DNA from: Streptomyces plumbidurans
GTDB lineage: Bacteria; Actinomycetota; Actinomycetes; Streptomycetales; Streptomycetaceae
Length of the DNA: 64,000 nt
Direction of reading: 5' to 3'
NCBI RefSeq assembly: GCF_019857225.1
Contig: NZ_JAFJSY010000023.1
Coordinates: forward strand, 1-64,000
In this document: positions 17,654 to 25,680 of the stretch, piece after piece
Numbering within the stretch: the first letter of the stretch is position 1
Layout of the letters: each line of letters starts with the position of its first letter
Notes under the pieces: model-generated
What the model saw: the letters and a program-made list of their open reading frames with translations, nothing else
The model's database searches: none
What the model was told of the DNA's origin: nothing
Position numbers and translations under genes: made by a program

Positions 17654-17683
17654 CTCTGGGGGCAGTGCTACCGAGGAGGCGTC

Positions 17684-18727
17684 ATGCGCTGGGAGAACCT
17701 CACAGTGGAGTCCGGCGGTCACAGCAGGGCGGCCGACGCCGCGCTGTTCGGCGCGGACGCGGTGGTCAGCCGTACCTTCGACACGCCGGAGTTCCGCGGG
17801 ATCACCTTCCACGAGGTGCGGGCCCGCTCGATCATCAACCGGGTGCCCGGGGCCTCGCGAATGCCCTTCGAGTGGACGGTCAACCCCTACCGCGGTTGCT
17901 CGCACGCGTGCGTGTACTGCTTCGCGCGCAGGACGCACACCTATCTGGACCTCGACTCGGGCCTCGACTTCGACTCGCAGATCGTGGTGAAGGTGAACGC
18001 GCCGGAGCTGCTGCGCCGCCAGCTCGGCTCGCGCCGCTGGCAGGGCGAGCACATAGCGATGGGCACCAACGTCGACTGCTACCAGCGCGCCGAGGGCCGC
18101 TACCGCCTGATGCCGGGCATCCTGTCCGCCCTGCGCGACCACGCCAACCCCTTCTCGATCCTGACCAAGGGCACGCTGATTCTGCGCGACCTCGACCTGC
18201 TGGTGCAGTCGGCCGAGGTGACGGACGTCGGCATCTCCGTCTCGGTCGGCTTCACCGACCCCGAGCTGTGGCGCACGGTGGAGCCGGGCACACCCGCCCC
18301 GGAGCGCCGCCTCGACGTCGTGCGCACGCTCGCCGACCACGGCCTCGGCTGCGGTGTCCTGATGGCCCCGGTGATCCCGTTCCTCAGCGACCACCCGGCC
18401 CAACTGCGCGCCACCGTACGGGCGATCGCGGCGGCCGGGGCCACCTCGGTCACCCCGCTGGTGCTGCATCTGCGCCCGGGGGCGCGCGAGTGGTTCATGG
18501 CCTGGCTAGCGCAGCACCACCCCTATCTGGTGCGCCGCTACGAGCGGCTGTACGCGGACGGCTCGTACGCCCCGAAGTGGTACCAGCGCCGGATCACCCG
18601 TCAGGTGCACGACCTGGCGCGGGAGTACGGGATCGGGCCCGCGCGCGCGGGAATGCCCCGCCGGATCCAGCCACCTGAGCCGCCCGAGCCGACCGTGACC
18701 GAATCAACCCAACTTACGTTGATTTGA
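17684..18727 (+). CDS. Rv2578c-family radical SAM protein
   Basis: A 347-residue protein from the ATG at 17684 with GAGGAGG upstream. The iron-sulfur cluster motif C-x3-C-x2-C is C72, C76, C79 in NPYRGCSHACVYCFAR, followed by the family stretch AMGTNVDCYQRAEGRYRLMPG and SILTKGTLILRD. These actinobacterial proteins are distant relatives of spore photoproduct lyase, and their reaction is not established as far as I know. The last codons (ESTQLTLI) lie in an AT-rich dyad. A LexA-box-like site upstream suggests a link to DNA damage, which remains inference. Confidence 0.9.
   Translation: MRWENLTVESGGHSRAADAALFGADAVVSRTFDTPEFRGITFHEVRARSIINRVPGASRMPFEWTVNPYRGCSHACVYCFARRTHTYLDLDSGLDFDSQIVVKVNAPELLRRQLGSRRWQGEHIAMGTNVDCYQRAEGRYRLMPGILSALRDHANPFSILTKGTLILRDLDLLVQSAEVTDVGISVSVGFTDPELWRTVEPGTPAPERRLDVVRTLADHGLGCGVLMAPVIPFLSDHPAQLRATVRAIAAAGATSVTPLVLHLRPGAREWFMAWLAQHHPYLVRRYERLYADGSYAPKWYQRRITRQVHDLAREYGIGPARAGMPRRIQPPEPPEPTVTESTQLTLI
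18702..18724. terminator. AT-rich 7-bp inverted repeat across the end of the radical SAM gene
   Basis: AATCAAC at 18702-18708 and GTTGATT at 18718-18724 form a perfect dyad over a 9-base spacer, ending just before the TGA stop. It is notably AT-rich against its surroundings. It could be a weak terminator or an operator for the hydrolase gene that starts at 18863; I cannot tell which. Confidence 0.35.
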
Positions 18728-18862
18728 GATCATTCGAGGGCATCCGGCGGCCCAATTGGGTCAAGTATTGCCAGAACGAGTTCCTCCGCAGCCGCTTTCC
18801 GGGACGATGCGGCGAGGACCGTGAGACTCGCGGCCCAAAACCCTCCGTCCTGGGAGGACTCC

Positions 18863-20443
18863 ATGAGAAAACGCGCAGCCGTGCTGTGCGGTGCCGCCGT
18901 CGTCGTGGCCGGGACCTTCACGGCCCTCCCCGCCGACGCGAGCACCTCGCAGACCTCGCACACCGCTCCCGCGGCGAAACTCACCTGGAAGAACTGCGGC
19001 ACCGCCGACTATCCGACGCTGCAGTGCACCTCGCTGAAGGTGCCGTTGGACCACGACAACCCGCACGGGCGGCAGATCACGCTCGCGCTCTCGCGCGTGC
19101 AGCACACCGCCGAGAAGAGCCAGGGCCCCCTGCTGGTCAACCCCGGCGGCCCCGGCGGCAGCGGACTCTCACTGGCCGGATTCGTCGCCTCCTCGCTGCC
19201 CAAGGCGGTCGCGGCGCAGTACGACGTCATCGGCTTCGACCCGCGCGGGGTGGGCCAGAGCACGCCCGCACTCGACTGCAAGCCGGGCTACTTCGACCCG
19301 GTGCGCCCCGACTCCGTGCCGAAAACGCGGGTCCTTGAGAAGGCGAATCTCTCCCGTGCCAAGTCCTTCGCCGCCGCCTGCGGCACGAAGTACGCGAGCC
19401 TGCTGCCGTACATCAACACCGTGCAGGCCGTGCGCGACATGGACTCCATCCGCGCGGCCCTGGGCGCCAGGCAGACCAGTTACTTCGGCTACTCCTACGG
19501 CACCTACCTCGGCGCGGTCTACGCGAAGCTCTTCCCGCAGCGCGTCAAGCGTCTGGTCCTGGACTCGATCGTCGACCCCACGGGCGTGTGGTACGACGAC
19601 AACATCGCGCAGGACTACGCCTTCGACGCCCGGCAGAAGGCCCTGATGGCGTGGATCGCCAAGTACGACTCGACGTACAAGCTGGGCACCGACCCGGCCA
19701 AGGTCGAGGCCAAGTGGTACGCGATGCGGGCGGCGCTCGCCAAGAAGCCGGCCGAGGGCAAGGTGGGGGCCTCCGAGCTGGAGGACACCTTCATCCCGGG
19801 CGGCTACTACAACGGCTACTGGCCCTATCTCGCCGAGGCGTTCGCGGCCTATGTGAACGACAAGAACGCCGACCCGCTGGTCGAGGCGTACGACAACTTC
19901 GCGGCCGTCGACGCGTCCGGGGACAACGGCTACAGCATCTACACCTCGGTGCAGTGCCGTGACGCCGCCTGGCCGCGCGACTGGAACCAGTGGCGCAAGG
20001 ACAACTGGGCCGTGTACCACAAGGCGCCGTTCATGGCATGGAACAACGCCTGGTACAACGCGCCGTGCGCCTTCTGGCCGACCGGCACGAAGCACCCGGT
20101 GAACATCACCAACCACAAGCTGCCGCCGGTGCTGCTGTTCCAGGCGACCAATGACGCGGCCACCCCGTACGAGGGCGGTGCGACGGTCCACCGGAAGCTG
20201 GCCCGCTCCAGCTTCGTGGTCGAGCAGGGCGGCGGGAACCACGGCATCACGCTGAGCGGGAACGCCTGCCTGGACAAGTACCTCGCGAACTATCTGTCCG
20301 ACGGGACGGTGCCGCGCAGCGGCGGCGAGGTCGACGCGGTGTGCCCCAAGGTGCCCGATCCCACTCCGCTGGCAGCCGCGAAGTCGGCGTCCGGCTCCTC
20401 CAACGGTTCGGAGCTGCACGGAATGCTGGGTTTCCGCGGCTGA
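18863..20443 (+). CDS. Secreted alpha/beta hydrolase, tripeptidyl aminopeptidase type
   Basis: A 526-residue protein from the ATG at 18863, with GGGAGGA seven bases upstream. It has a signal peptide (MRKR, hydrophobic core, cleavage near ADA-ST at about residue 26). The oxyanion region LLVNPGGPGGSG, the nucleophile elbow FGYSYGTYLG near residue 205, the Asp in LLFQATNDAATPY and the His in GGGNHGITLSGNACLDKY are those of streptomycete SlpD/SlpE and tripeptidyl aminopeptidases, including the C-terminal TAP-like domain. It should release tripeptides or hydrolyse peptides outside the cell. It appears monocistronic. Confidence 0.92.
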   Translation: MRKRAAVLCGAAVVVAGTFTALPADASTSQTSHTAPAAKLTWKNCGTADYPTLQCTSLKVPLDHDNPHGRQITLALSRVQHTAEKSQGPLLVNPGGPGGSGLSLAGFVASSLPKAVAAQYDVIGFDPRGVGQSTPALDCKPGYFDPVRPDSVPKTRVLEKANLSRAKSFAAACGTKYASLLPYINTVQAVRDMDSIRAALGARQTSYFGYSYGTYLGAVYAKLFPQRVKRLVLDSIVDPTGVWYDDNIAQDYAFDARQKALMAWIAKYDSTYKLGTDPAKVEAKWYAMRAALAKKPAEGKVGASELEDTFIPGGYYNGYWPYLAEAFAAYVNDKNADPLVEAYDNFAAVDASGDNGYSIYTSVQCRDAAWPRDWNQWRKDNWAVYHKAPFMAWNNAWYNAPCAFWPTGTKHPVNITNHKLPPVLLFQATNDAATPYEGGATVHRKLARSSFVVEQGGGNHGITLSGNACLDKYLANYLSDGTVPRSGGEVDAVCPKVPDPTPLAAAKSASGSSNGSELHGMLGFRG

Positions 20444-20514
20444 GCCCGGCCTGGACATCCGGCGGATGAGGGCCCGTCGGGGGCGTTGTCAGACCCATGG
20501 TCCACGATGGACGC

Positions 20515-20913
20515 ATGAGTGAGCTGACCAGGATTCCCGCCCCCGACGGGGTCTTCCCCGCCGCCCAGTACAGCCATGTCGTGATGGGCACCGGCCGCCT
20601 CGTCGCGATCGCCGGGCAGGTCGCCGTGGACGAGCAGGGCAGGATCGTCGGCGAGGGTGACGCGGAGGCCCAGGCCCGCCAGATCTTCGAGAACCTCCGC
20701 CGCTGCCTGGCCGCCGCCGGCGCCACCTTCGACGACGTCGTCAAACTCACCTACTTCGTCACGGACATGGCCCACATGCCCGCGATCCGCACGGCCCGCG
20801 CCGCCCACATCCCCGACGACCGCCTCCCGGCCGCCTCAGCAGTACAGGTGTCCGCCCTGGTGCGCCCCGAATTCCTGCTGGAGATCGAGGCACTCGCGGT
20901 CCTGGGCACATGA
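20515..20913 (+). CDS. RidA family enamine/imine deaminase
   Basis: A 132-residue protein from the ATG at 20515. Features of the YjgF/YER057c/UK114 family are clear: FPAAQYSHVV and GQVAVDEQGRIVGEGD in the first half, the helix AQARQIFENLRRCLAAAGA, then DDVVKLTYFVTDM, and the conserved Arg in RTARAAHIP. The C-terminal FLLEIEALAV closes the trimer interface. Such enzymes hydrolyse reactive 2-aminoacrylate-type enamines formed by PLP enzymes. Its ATGA end overlaps the following acetyltransferase, so the two are co-translated. Confidence 0.9.
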   Translation: MSELTRIPAPDGVFPAAQYSHVVMGTGRLVAIAGQVAVDEQGRIVGEGDAEAQARQIFENLRRCLAAAGATFDDVVKLTYFVTDMAHMPAIRTARAAHIPDDRLPAASAVQVSALVRPEFLLEIEALAVLGT

Positions 20914-21434
20914 GCGGCTACCGCGTCCGCGAGATGACCCTCGCCGACTGTGACCGCGTGGCCGAGATCAGGGTGGGCGGCTGGCAGTGGGCGTACCGCG
21001 GGCTGATACCGCAGGCGCACCTCGACGCGATGAGCACGCGCGAGGACGCGGACCGCCACCGCACCCGCTTCCGGCAGGGAAAACCCGGGGTGCTGAACCT
21101 GCTCGCCGAGCGCGACGGCGAGACGGTGGGCTGGCTCTGCCACGGGCCCTACCGCGACGGCGAAGTGCCGCCCGGGAGCGTCGAGTTGTACGCCCTCTAC
21201 GTCGACCCCCTGCACTCCGGCACCGGCGCCGGGCGGGCGCTCCTGCACGAGTCGATACGGCGCTGCTCGGCCGCCGGGCACACGCGGATGTACCTGTGGG
21301 TGCTGCGCGACAACGCACGCGCCCGGCGCTTCTACGAGCGGTCCGGCTTCCGCCCCGACGGCGTCGAGGAGCCGTACGAGGTGGCGGGCGTCGCGGTGCC
21401 CGAGGTGCGGTACGTCCGGGAGTTGACGGGGTGA
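20910..21434 (+). CDS. GNAT-family N-acetyltransferase
   Basis: A 174-residue protein starting at the ATG at 20910 inside the stop of the RidA gene (ATGA). It shows a full GNAT fold: YRVREMTLADCDRVAEIRV at the N-terminus, ELYALYVDPLHSGTGAGRALLHE (acetyl-CoA loop, Q/RxxGxG/A-like), then YLWVLRDNARARRFYERSGF, the classical C-terminal signature. It resembles acetyltransferases that modify small amines or protein N-termini. The acceptor is unknown; coupling with RidA hints at a shared, unidentified metabolic task. Confidence 0.88.
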   Translation: MSGYRVREMTLADCDRVAEIRVGGWQWAYRGLIPQAHLDAMSTREDADRHRTRFRQGKPGVLNLLAERDGETVGWLCHGPYRDGEVPPGSVELYALYVDPLHSGTGAGRALLHESIRRCSAAGHTRMYLWVLRDNARARRFYERSGFRPDGVEEPYEVAGVAVPEVRYVRELTG

Positions 21435-21454
21435 CGGGGGCGCCCGCCGCCCAG

Positions 21455-21526
21455 GGTCACCGTCGCACCAGGTCACCGTCGCCCGAGGTCACCGTTGGCC
21501 AAGGTCACCGCCGCCCGGGGGTCACC
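21455..21526. repeat. Tandem repeat, 16-bp unit, about 4.5 copies, between convergent genes
   Basis: Units begin at 21455, 21471, 21487, 21503 (17 bp long) and 21520. Each opens GGTCACCG and continues with a looser TCGCCCGA-like half. The final partial unit contains the stop of the minus-strand HEAT gene (21522-21524). On that strand every unit supplies another TGA, spaced 16 or 17 bases apart, so stops appear in all frames beyond the gene. Confidence 0.85.
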
Positions 21527-22097
21527 TCTGCTTCGGGATGCGTGCCAGGGCTCGTACCGCTGCCTCCGCGAGGGCCGGGTGGGCGAGGGCCTCGTTCAGG
21601 ACGGGGCGGGCGCGGGGGTCCTGGAGGGTGCCGAGGCCGTCGACGCAGGCGAGGGCCACGCGGCGGTAGGGGTCGTGCGGGCGCAGTCTGCGTTCCAGTG
21701 TCGTTATGAGCGCGGGCACGGACTCGGGTGCGCGCAGGTCCGCGAGCAGCCTGACCGGGTGCAGGGCGTAGGCGACCCGGAGTTCGTTGGTGGCGAGGGC
21801 GGCGGCCGCGCGGGCGGTGCGCGGGTCGCCGAGGCGGGCGAGGGCGTGGGCGGCGGACCCGCAGCGCTGCGGGTCGCGGTGGTTGAGGAACAGGACGAGG
21901 GACTCGAAGGCGCGCCGGTCGCCCGCGAGCCCCAGCCGGAACGCGGCCAGCTCCCGGGCCCACAGGGGCCGCCCCGGCTCGGTGAGCACCCGTGCCAGCT
22001 CGTCGAGGTCATCGGTCGCCACCAGACGTTCGTACGCGAGGGAGCCTCCCGACTCCGTCCGTAAGCGCTCCGTGAGTGATCGCAACTCTTCGTCCAT
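21522..22097 (-). CDS. HEAT-repeat protein
   Basis: A 191-residue, helix-rich protein from the ATG at 22097 (MDEELRSLTERLRTES). Pairs of helices repeat roughly every 30 residues: WARELAAFRLGLAGDRRAFESLVLFL, CGSAAHALARLGDPRTARAAAALA, then PESVPALITTLERRL and YRRVALACVDGLGTLQDPRARPVL. The pattern of Ala-Leu-x-x-x-G-D/D-P-x-A is typical of PBS-lyase/HEAT repeats, which mediate protein binding. No catalytic residues are visible. The gene ends inside a 16-bp tandem repeat. Confidence 0.8.
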   Translation of the reverse strand: MDEELRSLTERLRTESGGSLAYERLVATDDLDELARVLTEPGRPLWARELAAFRLGLAGDRRAFESLVLFLNHRDPQRCGSAAHALARLGDPRTARAAAALATNELRVAYALHPVRLLADLRAPESVPALITTLERRLRPHDPYRRVALACVDGLGTLQDPRARPVLNEALAHPALAEAAVRALARIPKQR

Positions 22098-22489
22098 GGC
22101 TCCGACATTAGAGGGGGCGGCGATCTCTCGGGACGTACATCACAAACACGGGGGCTGGCGCGCTCGTTACCCGCCGGTTAAGCTCATAAGAGCGAGTTAC
22201 CCACTCGCACCCTCTTACGCCGGCCTGGTGACGCAGCCGGCTTGAGAAGTCGGTTCGGTACGTCATGTACCGCAGCACGACCCGGCCACGGGACAGGGCC
22301 GGTCGGTTTCCCACCGTTCGCTCCAGGCGTGTGCGCGCCCACGGCGACGGCACCGGGCGTGTGCGCTCGCAGCCCGGCAACACCCGCATCCCTCACGCAC
22401 CCTGTGCGCCGAGGTCCGGCCACGGCCGTCCCTCTCACGGCGCACCAGGGCGCGCTCCCAGTCGTCACCCCTCATCCTGGAGTCCCGCG
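22098..22489. promoter_or_regulatory. 392-bp divergent intergenic region with several dyads, leader of the hydroxyacyl-CoA dehydrogenase gene
   Basis: No credible gene lies here. Visible structures are GCGAGT-TACCC-ACTCGC at 22192-22208, nested between TAAGAG and CTCTTA; two copies of GCCGGC 11 bases apart at about 22219-22241, able to form a hairpin; and CGGTAC-GTCAT-GTACCG at 22256-22272. It must hold promoters for the HEAT gene and the dehydrogenase gene; I could not assign -35/-10 boxes with confidence. The dehydrogenase is preceded by GGAG nine bases before its ATG. Confidence 0.5.
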
Positions 22490-24295
22490 ATGGCCACTCC
22501 CCTGTCCCCCTCTTCCTCCTCCTCGCTGTCCACCGTCGCCGTCGTCGGCCTCGGCACCATGGGCACCGGTATCGCCGAGGTCCTCGCCCGGGCCGGCCGC
22601 GAGGTCGTCGGCATCGACATCAGCGAGGCCGCGGCCGCCAAGGCCGTCACCGCCCTGGAGACCGCCACCGCCCGCGCCGTGGAGCGTGGCCGGCTGACCG
22701 AGCAGGAGCGCGCCGACGCCCTCGCCCGCGTCCGCACCTCCACCGACCTGCGCGCCGCCGCCGAGGCCGATCTGGTCATCGAGGTGGCCCCGGAGTCGTA
22801 CGAGATAAAGCAGCAGATCTTCCGTGAACTCGACGGCGTCGTGCGGCCGGAGACGATTCTCGCGACCGGCACCAACGCCCTGTCGGTGACCCGTCTGGCC
22901 GCCGACTCCTCCCGCCCGGAGCGTGTTCTCGGCCTGCACTTCTTCAACCCGGCGCCCGCGATGAAGCTCGTCGAGGTCGTCTCCTCGGTGCTGACCGCGC
23001 CGACCGCCGTCACCGCGGTCACCAACCTCGCCCTCGACCTCGGCAAGGAGCCCGTCGCCGTCGGCGACCGCCCCGGATTCGTCGCCGACGGGCTGCTGTT
23101 CGGCTACCTCAACCAGGCGGCCGCGATGTACGAGGCGAAGTACGCCTCCCGCGAGGACATCGACGCCGCGATGCGGCTCGGCTGCGGGCTGCCGATGGGC
23201 CCGCTCGCGCTGCTCGACCTGATCGGCGTGGACACGGCCCGCACGGTCCTGGAGGCCATGTACGCCGCCTCCCACGACCGGCTGCACGCCCCGGCACCCA
23301 TCCTCAAGCAGCTCAGCGAGGCGGGTCTGACGGGCCGCAAGTCGGGCCGCGGCTTCTACAGTTACGAGGCACCGGGCAGCGCCACCGTCGTGCGCGACGC
23401 GCTGACACCGCTGGAGGGCGCCACGCTCACCCCCGGCCGCGAGGTCCGCTCGGTCGGCGTCGCCGGTTCCGGGACGATGGCCTCCGGCATCGTCGAGGTC
23501 TTCGCCAAGGCGGGCTACGAGGTCGTGCTCACCGCCCGCAGCGAGGAGAAGGCGCAGGCCGCCAAGGCCCGTATCGGCAAGTCGCTCGCACGCTCCGTCG
23601 ACAAGGGGCGGATGACCGCCGAGGCCGCCGCCCAGACCCTGGACCGGATCACCGCGGCGGGTTCGTACGACTCCTTCGCCGACGTCGACCTGGCCGTGGA
23701 GGCGGTCGCCGAGGACCTGGAGATCAAGCAGCAGCTGTTCGCCACGCTGGACAAGGTCTGCAAGCCGGGCGCGGTCCTCGCCACCACGACCTCCTCGCTG
23801 CCCGTCGTCGCCTGCGCCCGCGCCACCTCGCGCCCGCAGGACGTGATCGGCATGCACTTCTTCAACCCCGCGCCGGCGATGAAGCTGGTGGAGGTCGTGC
23901 GTACGGTGCTGACGGCCGAGGACGTCCACGCGACCGTCCGCGAGGTCTGCACGAGGATCAGGAAGCACGCGGTGGACTGCGGCGACCGGGCCGGCTTCAT
24001 CGTGAACGCGCTGCTCTTCCCGTACCTCAACAACGCGATCAAGATGGTGCAGGAGCACTACGCGACGCTGGACGACATCGACGCCGCGATGAAGCTGGGC
24101 GGCGGCTACCCGATGGGCCCCTTCGAGCTGCTGGACGTCGTCGGGCTCGATGTCTCGCTCGCGATCGAGAAGGTCCTGCACCGCGAGTTCCGCGACCCGG
24201 GCCTGGCCCCCGCCCCGCTCCTGGAGCATCTGGTGGCCGCGGGCTGCCTCGGCCGCAAGACCGGCCGCGGCTTCCGTGAATATGCCCGCCGCTGA
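22490..24295 (+). CDS. Internally duplicated 3-hydroxyacyl(butyryl)-CoA dehydrogenase
   Basis: A 601-residue protein from the ATG at 22490. It is two complete dehydrogenases in tandem. Each half has an NAD-binding loop (VVGLGTMGTGIAEVLARAG near residue 17, VAGSGTMASGIVEVFAKAG near 325), the catalytic His-containing HFFNPAPAMKLVEVV, and a C-terminal helical domain ending in GRKSGRGF or GRKTGRGF. The reaction is NAD(P)-dependent interconversion of acetoacetyl-CoA and 3-hydroxybutyryl-CoA, which provides the precursor of crotonyl-CoA for ccr downstream. Its place next to the TetR gene and the ethylmalonyl-CoA genes supports this substrate; the exact stereochemistry is not visible. Confidence 0.9.
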   Translation: MATPLSPSSSSSLSTVAVVGLGTMGTGIAEVLARAGREVVGIDISEAAAAKAVTALETATARAVERGRLTEQERADALARVRTSTDLRAAAEADLVIEVAPESYEIKQQIFRELDGVVRPETILATGTNALSVTRLAADSSRPERVLGLHFFNPAPAMKLVEVVSSVLTAPTAVTAVTNLALDLGKEPVAVGDRPGFVADGLLFGYLNQAAAMYEAKYASREDIDAAMRLGCGLPMGPLALLDLIGVDTARTVLEAMYAASHDRLHAPAPILKQLSEAGLTGRKSGRGFYSYEAPGSATVVRDALTPLEGATLTPGREVRSVGVAGSGTMASGIVEVFAKAGYEVVLTARSEEKAQAAKARIGKSLARSVDKGRMTAEAAAQTLDRITAAGSYDSFADVDLAVEAVAEDLEIKQQLFATLDKVCKPGAVLATTTSSLPVVACARATSRPQDVIGMHFFNPAPAMKLVEVVRTVLTAEDVHATVREVCTRIRKHAVDCGDRAGFIVNALLFPYLNNAIKMVQEHYATLDDIDAAMKLGGGYPMGPFELLDVVGLDVSLAIEKVLHREFRDPGLAPAPLLEHLVAAGCLGRKTGRGFREYARR

Positions 24296-24333
24296 CGCCG
24301 TCGGCGACCGGTTCGAAGGCGGCGAGGACTGGG

Positions 24334-24360
24334 GCGGACTGCTCGACCCGGGCAGTCCGC
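24334..24360 (+). terminator. 9-bp perfect stem-loop downstream of the dehydrogenase gene
   Basis: GCGGACTGC at 24334-24342 pairs perfectly with GCAGTCCGC at 24352-24360 over a 9-base loop, 39 bases past the stop. It lacks a U-tract. It probably ends or attenuates the transcript before the TetR gene. Confidence 0.5.
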
Positions 24361-24455
24361 TCCCGCTCGCGGGCCCGGGCACCGTCCCGCCCGCCGGGGG
24401 CGGGGGAAACCCCGTACACGCGCAACAAGCTGCGCACATGCAGTACGTTCGGGTC

Positions 24456-25268
24456 ATGCCCCAGCCCGCCAGGTCCTCACGTACACCAGCCACGCCCGAC
24501 GCGCCGGAAAGTGCCGCAGGCAGCCGCGCGGCCGCCCAGCGGCTCAGGATGCGCCGCGAACTGGCGGCCGCGGCGATGGAGCTGTTCGCGACCAAGGGGT
24601 ACGAGGCGACCACCGTCGACGAGATCGCGGCCGCGGCCGGGGTCGCGCGCCGCACCTTCTTCCGCCACTTCCGCTCCAAGGAGGAGGCGATCTTCCCGGA
24701 CCACGACGACACGCTGGTCCGCGCGGAGGCGGTGCTCAACGCGGCGCCCCCGCACGAGCACCCGCTCGACACGGTGTGCCGCGGCATCAAGGAGGTCATG
24801 CGGATGTACGCGGCCCGGCCGGAGATCTCGGTCGCCCGCTACAAGCTGACCCGCGAGGTGCCCACCCTGCGTGAGGCGGAGATCGCGTCGGTGGCCCGCT
24901 ACGAGCGCCTCTTCACCCGCTATCTGCTCGGCCACTTCGACGAGCACGCGCACGACGACGACGCCAACGACGACCCGCTGCTGGCGGAGGTCGCCGCGTC
25001 CGCCGTGGTCACCGCCCACAACCACGTGCTGCGGCGCTGGCTCAGGGCCGACGGGCAGGGCGACGTGGAGGCGCAGCTGGACCACGCCTTCGCGATCGTG
25101 CGCAGGACGTTCGGGACGGGCATCGGGGCGGGCCGCTCCACGGCACCGCGGCAGCCGGCCCCGGCGACGGTCTCGCACCAGGGCGAGGTCCTGGTCACGG
25201 TCGCCCGCACGGACGCACCCCTGGACGAGGTCATGCGGACCATCGAGGAGGCGCTCAAGGAGCGCTGA
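24456..25268 (+). CDS. TetR-family transcriptional regulator of the ccr cluster
   Basis: A 270-residue protein from the ATG at 24456; an in-frame ATG at 24438 is an alternative. After about 30 disordered residues comes the TetR HTH: RRELAAAAMELFATKGYEATTVDEIAAAAGVARRTFFRHF broken at its usual positions, ending FRSKEEAIF. The C-terminal ligand domain is unrecognised and has an acidic loop (DEHAHDDDANDDP) and a tail of about 60 residues. It sits between the dehydrogenase and ccr and is the obvious candidate to bind the palindrome in the ccr promoter, possibly in response to an acyl-CoA; that is inference. Confidence 0.9.
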   Translation: MPQPARSSRTPATPDAPESAAGSRAAAQRLRMRRELAAAAMELFATKGYEATTVDEIAAAAGVARRTFFRHFRSKEEAIFPDHDDTLVRAEAVLNAAPPHEHPLDTVCRGIKEVMRMYAARPEISVARYKLTREVPTLREAEIASVARYERLFTRYLLGHFDEHAHDDDANDDPLLAEVAASAVVTAHNHVLRRWLRADGQGDVEAQLDHAFAIVRRTFGTGIGAGRSTAPRQPAPATVSHQGEVLVTVARTDAPLDEVMRTIEEALKER

Positions 25269-25290
25269 GCGGCCTCTCGCCGCTGTGATG

Positions 25291-25318
25291 ACGGCCACCC
25301 TTCGGGGTGGCCGTTTTG
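25291..25318 (+). terminator. Intrinsic terminator of the TetR gene
   Basis: ACGGCCACCC and GGGTGGCCGT form a perfect 10-bp stem around a TTCG tetraloop (25291-25314), followed at once by TTTG. It starts 22 bases after the stop. UUCG loops are exceptionally stable. This isolates the regulator gene from the ccr promoter. Confidence 0.9.
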
Positions 25319-25412
25319 GCATGTCAGAGCCCCTTTTCGAGCGCTTTCCAGGGCCCGTTCGATCGATCATCGCTCATCTGTCGCGTAAAGATTTCGCCTG
25401 AGCGCAATCTCT

Positions 25413-25425
25413 GGCACTCAGTGCC
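25413..25425. promoter_or_regulatory. Perfect 13-bp palindrome abutting the ccr -35 box
   Basis: GGCACT-C-AGTGCC is a perfect dyad whose last base touches the putative -35 box TTGCGG of ccr. The position fits an activator or second operator site. It is different in sequence from the palindrome inside the promoter, so a second regulator is possible. Confidence 0.5.
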
Positions 25426-25454
25426 TTGCGGGGTGACACGCGGTGTCATACGTT
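25426..25454 (+). promoter_or_regulatory. ccr promoter with embedded operator palindrome
   Basis: TTGCGG at 25426-25431 and TACGTT at 25449-25454 are separated by 17 bases and fit the streptomycete TTGnnn/TAnnnT pattern. The 15-base dyad TGACAC-GCG-GTGTCA (25434-25448) fills the spacer and touches the -10 box, so a bound repressor would exclude RNA polymerase. The neighbouring TetR protein is the likely ligand. Promoter use has not been tested here. Confidence 0.6.
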
Positions 25455-25680
25455 GAAGGAGTCCGGGCGGCCGGCGTGCAGCGACCTTTCGTACGCCGGC
25501 TGTCCCCGCAAGCCCCCGGCCTGCGCGCCCGGACGCCTGCGTCACAGGCAACCTCCCGCGCCACAAAGCGCTGCCGAAGCACCACCGAGCCGAACCGACG
25601 GCACCTTCGAAAACCATCAGCAGCACCGACGTAACCCTCAGCGCCCTTCCCGAAGGGCGCGTATCGCCGGAGGCAACACC
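25455..25680 (+). promoter_or_regulatory. Structured 5' leader of ccr
   Basis: If transcription starts just after the -10 box, ccr has a leader of about 220 nt. It holds a hairpin GCCGGCGT/ACGCCGGC (25470-25477 with 25493-25500) and a hairpin GCGCCCTT-CCCG-AAGGGCGC (25641-25660) that ends eight bases before the GGAGG ribosome site. The middle is C/A-rich and unstructured by eye. No known riboswitch class is recognised. Confidence 0.45.
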
